DNA of 64,000 nucleotides from Amorphochlora amoebiformis (taxonomy: Eukaryota > Cercozoa > Chlorarachniophyceae): NCBI GenBank assembly GCA_054601695.1, contig BAAHQB010000058.1, forward strand, positions 1 through 64,000, in the 5' to 3' direction. Under the pieces are notes generated by a model. That model had not been told where the DNA came from. It ran no database searches and saw nothing but the letters and a program-made list of their open reading frames with translations. A program made the position numbers and the translations under genes. Positions 1-64,000 of the stretch are shown here, piece by piece. How positions within the stretch are numbered: position 1 is the stretch's first letter; each line of letters begins with the position of its first letter.

Positions 1-10028
<10,028 letters not shown>

Positions 10029-10078
10029 CTGGACCACCCTAGTCAATCAAATCATACCGAATCGCCGCCTCGTCGACG
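10029..10078. promoter_or_regulatory. 50-bp divergent intergenic region
   Basis: This separates the start codons of the armadillo gene (minus) and the small membrane protein gene (plus). No TATA box is evident. With so little room, the two promoters must share elements or overlap the coding regions. It depends on both start choices being right. Confidence 0.5.
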
Positions 10079-10942
10079 ATGACGGATGGCAAAGGGGAAT
10101 ACGCCAAAATGCCAGGAAAAGAAGAATCCAAGGGAGATTTCTTGCAGGTAGGCTCTCCATCAAAGACCTCGACTATGTCCGTGCTGTCTCGGGATGATTC
10201 TGCGGATGGGGTACCACAGATCGGTAAGGAGCAATCCGACCCCGCGAAGGAGCTAGTGCTGTGGCAAAGGTATAGTCTCAGAGCGGTACAGTCTCAGATC
10301 CTTAATTCCATCTGTGTATCGCCTCCTCACTGGTTTGTAACTGTTTGAATAATTACTTAATGCTTACAAGGCGGACGATGATATCCAGCTCGATTCTCCT
10401 CACCGTCGTATGCTTCCTTCTCTCCGCCATCGCGCTCGGCTCAGACCTTAAGGTGGCTTTCTTCGGAACTTGTATTGGGAGGCATTCTTTGGTTTCTTCT
10501 CTGATTTCTCCTCGTGTTTTTGAAATATCCGCGTGCAGATTCGCGCCCTCAGGATCCAGATTGGGGATGTGAAAACCATTATGCACGACATGAATAACGC
10601 CTTGCTTGAGCTGAAGAATAACACGGGTATCATGGAACAGACGATTAAGTCAGTTGATACCCACATGTTGACGGTCGAATATCTCACGGTACGTGTCTCT
10701 ATTCTTCTCTTCAGCCGTGCTGCTCTAATCTCGCGATGTGTGGTGTGGGAGCATGTGTATTTCCCGTTGTGTGGGTGTTGAAGCCTGTGATGTTGCATGT
10801 GAAGTGTTCGTTGTACGTTTGTAGAGGGCTTTGAGCTCTAAGATGGATATTCTGCGGGTCAGCATCGATAATACAAGCATGGAGATTCGCACGGCCGATA
10901 AGGTATCGCTTTATTTTTAAATGTATTGTGGCTTATTTATAT

Positions 10943-11040
<98 letters not shown>

Positions 11041-11177
11041 TATATACACATATATATATATATATAATATTACATTGTTTGCGTGTGTGATGTATGTGTA
11101 ACACCGTATCAGATCATATAATATATCTTACAAATCTATTTTATAAACCAAAATAATTCGTATGTTTATACATATAC

Positions 11178-11236
<59 letters not shown>

Positions 11237-11554
11237 TATACACATATACACATGTACACATATAATGTATAAATACATAGATAAATATACTTCGTATACA
11301 TATGAATACAATTTTGACATGTCAATATGTATAGATTGTGATAAATGCTTATTTATTCAGCACGCTCTTAACATCGTCTACAATACATACGGTATCCAAG
11401 GCGTTTTAATCGCACTACAATATACACTTATGTATATTATGAATCTATATAACTATATATATATATATATATATATAAATATACATACATATATATATCA
11501 CAGTATAGTATATGTATATATATATATATATATAAATGTATATATATATATTTA

Positions 11555-11595
<41 letters not shown>

Positions 11596-11735
11596 AATAT
11601 ATACACATATATAAATATACATATATATGTATTTACACAAGTGAAAATACAAGTTTGTACAATATGTATTATATATATACATATATATGTGTGTATGTGC
11701 ATATATGTGTATATATATATATATTATGTATATAT

Positions 11736-11780
<45 letters not shown>

Positions 11781-11822
11781 ATACGTGTATGTGTGTGTGC
11801 TTTTACATGTAAATACATATAT

Positions 11823-11913
<91 letters not shown>

Positions 11914-12014
11914 TTATATATATATATATATATACTTGTATAATATATATATATATATATATGTATGTAAATATGCACCTTTATATTTGATATTCAAACA
12001 TTAGATGGATAGCA

Positions 12015-12049
<35 letters not shown>

Positions 12050-12443
12050 AATATATATATATGTCCATGACGACCCTTCTTCTCAGAGCTCTGCAAAATC
12101 ATCGTAAGAAACTTCTCAGATTTTTTTCTAACATTCGAAAACCGATACCATTTTCTGGAATCCCCTCTCCTGTTCATCTCTTTCTCTCGAAATGACAATC
12201 CCTCCTATCTCTCACGAACGAACGAATCTCTCTCATGAACTCTCTCACGAACTCTCTCTCACGAACACTCTTTTTCTCTCCCTCTCTCTCTCTCTCTCTC
12301 TCTCCCACTCTCTCTCTCTCTCTCTCCCACACTCTCTCTCTCTCTCCCACTCTCTCTCTCTCTCTCTCTCCCTCACGAACTCTCTCCCTCACGAACTCTC
12401 TCCCTCCCTCTTCTCTCACAAACTGCCTCACATGAACGAACTC

Positions 12444-12477
<34 letters not shown>

Positions 12478-12624
12478 GAACTCCCTCTTATATAGATATA
12501 TCCAAATGTATATATATATATATATATATATGTATTCTTGTATACATTACAAGTGTTTATATTCCAGCATATTCTGGACCCTGATAAGAGGAAACCAGCC
12601 TGCTTTGATACCATTGGATACTAG
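10079..12624 (+). CDS. Small single-pass membrane coiled-coil protein
   Basis: Exons are 10079-10269, 10371-10452, 10539-10688, 10825-10902 and 12568-12624, giving 185 residues with phase kept at each junction. The acidic and Lys-rich N-terminal 62 residues are followed by a hydrophobic helix (about residues 67-85, [18 protein letters not shown]). A heptad-like region of about 75 residues follows ([20 protein letters not shown], then [20 protein letters not shown]), ending in [15 protein letters not shown]. This is a type II or tail-anchored-like topology with a coiled-coil lumenal or cytosolic tail. I recognise no family. Intron 4 (10903-12567) is TA-rich with a CT tract, which makes the last exon less certain than the first four. 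An 18-nt stretch at 10148-10165 looks like a gt...ag micro-intron but reads through in frame, so I left it as coding. Confidence 0.7.
12190..12490. repeat. CT tract with CACGAACTCTCTC phrases
   Basis: This is (CT)n with recurrent ACGAACTCTCTC units on the plus strand, within the inferred last intron of the small membrane protein gene. No coding evidence is seen. Confidence 0.88.
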
Positions 12625-12675
12625 GTATATTTATGTATCATTATATAATACATATATATATATATATACGTATAT

Positions 12676-12720
<45 letters not shown>

Positions 12721-12724
<4 letters not shown>

Positions 12725-12846
12725 CTCTATATATAAGTATGTGTTTTCATAATATATGCGTATATTATGTGTTTGTTGACACAATATACAAACACATAAT
12801 ATACGCATATATTATGAAAACACATACTTATATATATAGAGTATAT
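12721..12846. repeat. Long near-perfect inverted repeat (hairpin)
   Basis: The left arm at 12721-12776 is the reverse complement of the right arm at 12788-12846, with an 11-nt spacer at 12777-12787. The arms are of mixed sequence (for example GTATGTGTTTTCATAATATA), so this is not merely TA self-complementarity. The only difference I see is a 2-nt length change in a TA stretch. It lies about 100 bp 3' of the small membrane protein gene. It could be a foldback or MITE-like element, or a palindrome made by template switching. Confidence 0.9.
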
Positions 12847-12984
12847 AATATATATATATATATAAAGAGGTATGTGTATATATATATATATATATAAACA
12901 TATATCATTTTAAAGATGTATGTGCGGGTACATTACATACAGTACTATGTAAGCATGTACGATAATAAATATATACACATATAC

Positions 12985-13017
<33 letters not shown>

Positions 13018-13190
13018 CAATATATATATAGATAGATTGATAGATACATCTATGAGATTCTTTTAATATACATGTGCATGCAATTAAAAAAAATCCTAAG
13101 TATATATCCCTAACTCTCAACATACGTACAACCGTCGTATCAACTGTCAAAAACCCCAAGCCAATTGATGAACCAATCATCAGTAAACCT

Positions 13191-13237
<47 letters not shown>

Positions 13238-13256
13238 ATATATATATATATACATA

Positions 13257-13295
<39 letters not shown>

Positions 13296-13358
13296 ATCAA
13301 CAAAAACACCAAGGTCTGTCAAGTCTCGACCCGTCGCCATCTATACGACATATAGCGA

Positions 13359-13452
<94 letters not shown>

Positions 13453-13511
13453 ACAAAAACACCAAGGTCTGTCAAGTCTCGACCCGTCGCCATCTATACG
13501 ACATATAGCGA

Positions 13512-13573
<62 letters not shown>

Positions 13574-13658
13574 CTAGATATATATACATATATATCAACA
13601 AAAACACCAAAAGGTCTGTCAAGTCTCGACCCGTCGCCATCTATACGACATATAGCGA

Positions 13659-13701
<43 letters not shown>

Positions 13702-14228
13702 TATATCTAGATATATATATATATACATACATATATATGTATATATATACATATATATCAACAAAAACACCAAAAGGTCTGTCAAGTCTCGACACGTCGC
13801 CATCTATACGACATATAGCGAGGAAAGTTCAGTCTAAGTATGTGCATTCCGCGTGCAAGCGAGCACAGATCGGTAAAGGTCACAGTTAAGTCTTGTTACA
13901 AGCTAATAAATTTCTAGTTTTAGCCCAGTTGCACTGTGAACGTCTTCAATTATAAGTGACTACAGCTAGGCGTGTATATACTAGATATACAATTTAGACA
14001 ATCTCTGGTATGTCGTGACTGTCGATCGCGCGATCGATCACGCGTCAATGATTATACATCTAGTATACATTCATCACTAGACTATATCGGATACAATGAT
14101 AAGACTAAATATAAGATACATATATCTATATATATACTTTTGTATGTATTACAGATATCAAAAAGCTCTACATTAATAAGCATTCGCTAGCGTATACTCG
14201 AGATATACTACACTATAGCTAGCTATGA
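12847..14228. other. 3'-3' intergenic spacer
   Basis: This spacer between two convergent genes contains TA arrays, a four-copy 63-bp array (13299-13822) and about 400 bp of unique sequence at 13825-14225. I see no convincing coding exon or RNA gene in it. Small conceptual frames such as the one at 13972-14190 lack support. Confidence 0.6.
13299..13822. repeat. Four-copy 63-bp module separated by TA arrays
   Basis: Copies lie at about 13299-13362, 13451-13514, 13597-13661 and 13759-13822, beginning CAACAAAAACACCAAGGTCT and ending in GACATATAGCGAGA. They are nearly identical; copies 3 and 4 share an AA insertion. (TA)n of different lengths separates them. The last copy runs into unique sequence. 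The module matches none of the exons I could assign. It shows the same module-plus-TA organisation as the exon-derived arrays. Confidence 0.95.
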
Positions 14229-35603
<21,375 letters not shown>

Positions 35604-35694
35604 GGCAGCCACTGACTAGCGGTCACCAGCCTTTGAGCCGAAAAATTACTGTCAAAATAAAAACAGTTAAAAATCGGCTGGCGCAAAGGAGACT
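35604..35694. promoter_or_regulatory. 91-bp divergent promoter region
   Basis: This separates the ATG codons of the phosphatase-like gene (minus, 35603) and the thioredoxin-like gene (plus, 35695). It is AT-rich at 35641-35672. Both products carry N-terminal signal sequences, so co-regulation of two secretory-pathway proteins is plausible but unproven. Confidence 0.55.
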
Positions 35695-36850
35695 ATGGAG
35701 GCGCAAAGGCGCAACCGGACGCCTTTTGGCGGAATCGTGTGCATCTTGCTGTTTGTTCTAGCAACGGATGCGAAGATAATCAAGCTGGACAACTCGAATT
35801 TTGAGTCGAAAACGCAGGTAGAATGTTGCAAAGGCCACGAGCCGACGGTTCGCGGGATTGACACACTGTGTTAGGCATCGAGAGGAGAATACAGCGGGTA
35901 TTGGGTCGTATCCTTCTGCAACAAAAGCCCACGGTGTCAAAAGCTGCAAGGTATGCTGCATACGCACGTTAAGACTGCACTGTAATATGATGGAGAACCC
36001 CCGGCGGCACATTCTCTTTAGGAATTATGAATGACCTGTCTAACGAGCTGAAGCGCACGAGTAAGGGACTTGTATTTGCCACGGTGAACATTGAAGATCT
36101 GAAAAACGAAGACCTTCTGGAGAGATTCGAGGTATGCGCGATAGTTATGAATTCTCAATACTGACACCAAACTCTGTGATCACCCAGATACAAGAGGCTC
36201 CAACGCTTATATTTATTGAGCAAGCGCATTACGCCAAATATAGCAGCAGAACGTAACCTATAATTCTGTCATTCGTTCTTAAGACGCTCATGGGCGTGTG
36301 TTCGCGCAGGTACTCCAAATCAAAGGTGAAGTCCTTTGCGCAGACCCACGCCAACACCGAGACCTTCAAGCCCGTACCCAAGCCCAAGGATATAATCGAA
36401 GAGACGATTGGTAGGAAAAACGGGATAAAGTAGCTATGGTTCATATTCATGTACGGTGGCAGGTCCGGTGCTTGAATCTCTGGCGGGTTTCGTCTTTTTT
36501 TGGCCAGTAGCTTTCCTTATGAGCCTGGGTTTAGCGGAGATGCCGGCAAGGTATGCTCAGAATTTCCACACCTTGCGCCTCTTAGAAGCCTAAGATGTGT
36601 TATACCTTAGAATCCTATGGTTTGGCGTGCTGTACGTAAGCGGGAAGACCTTCGAGGAGACTGTCTGGAACAAGTGAAACCCTAACTTGATCGACAGCAG
36701 CTTGCTGACTTTGATATGTTGCTGTTATGGTGGATCAGACATTGTAGTAAGAGGAAGAAGAAAAAGAGGGCGAATAGGGAAAAAAAAAAGAAGAAGGGAA
36801 AAGAGGACGATGACAAGACAACAGACAAGAAAAGGAAAAAGAAGCAATAG
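35695..36850 (+). CDS. Thioredoxin-fold ER membrane protein with non-canonical active site (TMX/PDI-like)
   Basis: Exons are 35695-35817, 35875-35950, 36022-36131, 36188-36252, 36310-36410, 36463-36550, 36611-36662 and 36701-36850, giving 254 residues with all phases consistent. A signal peptide (residues 1-26, hydrophobic GGIVCILLFVLAT) precedes a thioredoxin domain: KIIKLDNSNFES, GYWVVSFCNKSPRCQKL, GLVFATVNIEDLKNEDLLERF and the cis-Pro strand EAPTLIFI (Pro about 108). Hydrophobic segments follow at about 163-200 (FVFFWPVAFLMSLGL, ILWFGVLYV) and 215-222, then a Lys-rich cytosolic tail ending KRKKKQ, which could act as an ER-retrieval-like basic end. Canonical CxxC is absent; the two cysteines are separated by six residues, so oxidoreductase activity is doubtful. 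The last junction is the weak point. If it is not used, the frame stops at 36677 (209 residues). All introns are short (38-72 nt). Confidence 0.8.
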
Positions 36851-45756
<8,906 letters not shown>

Positions 45757-45766
45757 CAGAGCTTTT

Positions 45767-45772
45767 AATAAA
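45767..45772 (+). terminator. Cullin polyadenylation signal AATAAA
   Basis: A canonical AATAAA lies 11 nt after the TAA stop at 45754-45756. It is the only well-placed hexamer seen at a gene end in the window. Confidence 0.6.
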
Positions 45773-46216
45773 CGATCGCGAGTGCTTGTCCAGTTAAATT
45801 CTAGAAGTTCACGAGCATATCTACAACTCAATCATTAGGCAGATTTACTGGCCCATAATATGATTATCAGCGTATACGACAATGAGTAATAATTGCATGC
45901 GCTTTTACGTACATGAATACAAATAATAATCTGGATAGTCTACATCTAGTAGATAGTGCGGGTGTGTACATGTTGTAAGTATGGTATTAATCAAATCCTC
46001 ATTGAAAAAGAGCTTGGTCTTATCTAGCTTATCGCACATATGTACGTATTCCGCGGCATAAACATACTGGATTCAATTCGTTTATTTAAGTCCATAGAGC
46101 CTGGCACTACGTACTAGACGTAACGAATTGTACGTACGCATATATTAATATATGTGTATGTATATATATATATATATATATATCTAGATATATATATGTA
46201 TGTGTGTGTGTGTGTG

Positions 46217-46266
<50 letters not shown>

Positions 46267-46882
46267 TACATATGAAAACAATATCTAGTATCTTAAGAAG
46301 ATGCCATCGGATACCTCGTTGAGATCTAAAGCCTGACTTCATACTAGTCATACTCAGTCCTAGAATCATAGAACTAGCGTAGACATATGATGTTACGCAC
46401 GTCGTTGTATCCGTATCTACTAGTCTAGTCTTTTATCATGTGGCCATGAGTCTGGTGACTACGACCTAGACGACTACGTACCCTAGGTAACCGTCTTGAT
46501 CACGATATACCGGGTACCGCTCAGTTTTACTAGTCACGGTGCGTACACTTACCCACCGCTACAGTATACGTACGTTTTCTCGTTATATTACGTACCTAGC
46601 GTACGTATCATAATGCGTATATATATACTAGATATATGCTCTAGATACTAGATATCTAGATATACACATATGCATGCATTATCGAGATCATGACAGATAT
46701 GCGCACCTGTAACTAGTGTAAGCCACACACGTAGTCTAGTATGTATGTGTACCGGTGACCGGCTTACATCTAATATATAGATAAGAATTCAAACAGTAAA
46801 ATAAACAGAACTTGCTACTAGATATACGGGCTCATTGTATCAGATTCTAACATTCGTATCTTACACCCCTGATCATTGAGTT
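45773..46882. other. 3'-3' spacer between cullin and FAM184-like genes
   Basis: About 1.1 kb, unusually free of long TA arrays (except 46160-46260) and dense in short palindromes such as CTAGAT, TACGTA, ACTAGT and TCTAGA. No exon, tRNA or rRNA is recognised. Confidence 0.6.
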
Positions 46883-63989
<17,107 letters not shown>

Positions 63990-64000
63990 CTATTGCATTA

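Overview
This is nuclear DNA from a eukaryote, most likely a flagellated protist. Genes are split by many spliceosomal introns, products include a neddylatable cullin and ER/secretory proteins, and telomere-type (TTAGGG/CCCTAA)n blocks occur internally. I cannot name the lineage. The window is swamped by (TA)n microsatellite, so nearly all long open frames are Tyr/Ile repeats and are not genes. The real exons are short islands in the TA sea. I rebuilt them by hand from splice signals and from whether reading phase is kept across every junction.

Layout: (1) minus strand, 10028 down to 1306 and probably beyond, an armadillo-repeat protein. (2) Plus strand, 10079-12624, a small single-pass membrane coiled-coil protein, divergent from (1) with only 50 bp between start codons. 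(3) 12625-14228, a 3'-3' spacer with a 4-copy tandem array. (4) Minus strand, 35603 down to 14229, a 27-exon gene of 21.4 kb for 629 residues: signal peptide, histidine-acid-phosphatase-like domain with all catalytic signatures altered, and a C-terminal SAM-like domain. (5) Plus strand, 35695-36850, a thioredoxin-fold membrane protein, divergent from (4) with 91 bp between starts. (6) Plus strand, 38756-45756, a 19-exon cullin carrying an antisense LINE fragment in one intron. (7) Minus strand, 63989 down to 46883, the 3' part (31 exons, 719 residues) of a FAM184-like coiled-coil protein running off the right edge.

Introns fall into two classes. One is very short (25 to about 135 nt). The other is 200-1,700 nt, swollen by (TA)n, CT/GA tracts, telomere-like blocks and tandem copies of pieces of the neighbouring exon. 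Gene spacing is tight while introns are bloated.

The most interesting observation is a rule shared by at least 15 exons in three genes. Partial exon copies embedded in TA arrays are common. Copies carrying the acceptor half always lie upstream of the intact exon, and copies carrying the donor half always lie downstream. Each partial copy therefore has only one splice site, and the protein-coding exon stays unique. All gene models are inferences from sequence; no transcript or database was consulted.
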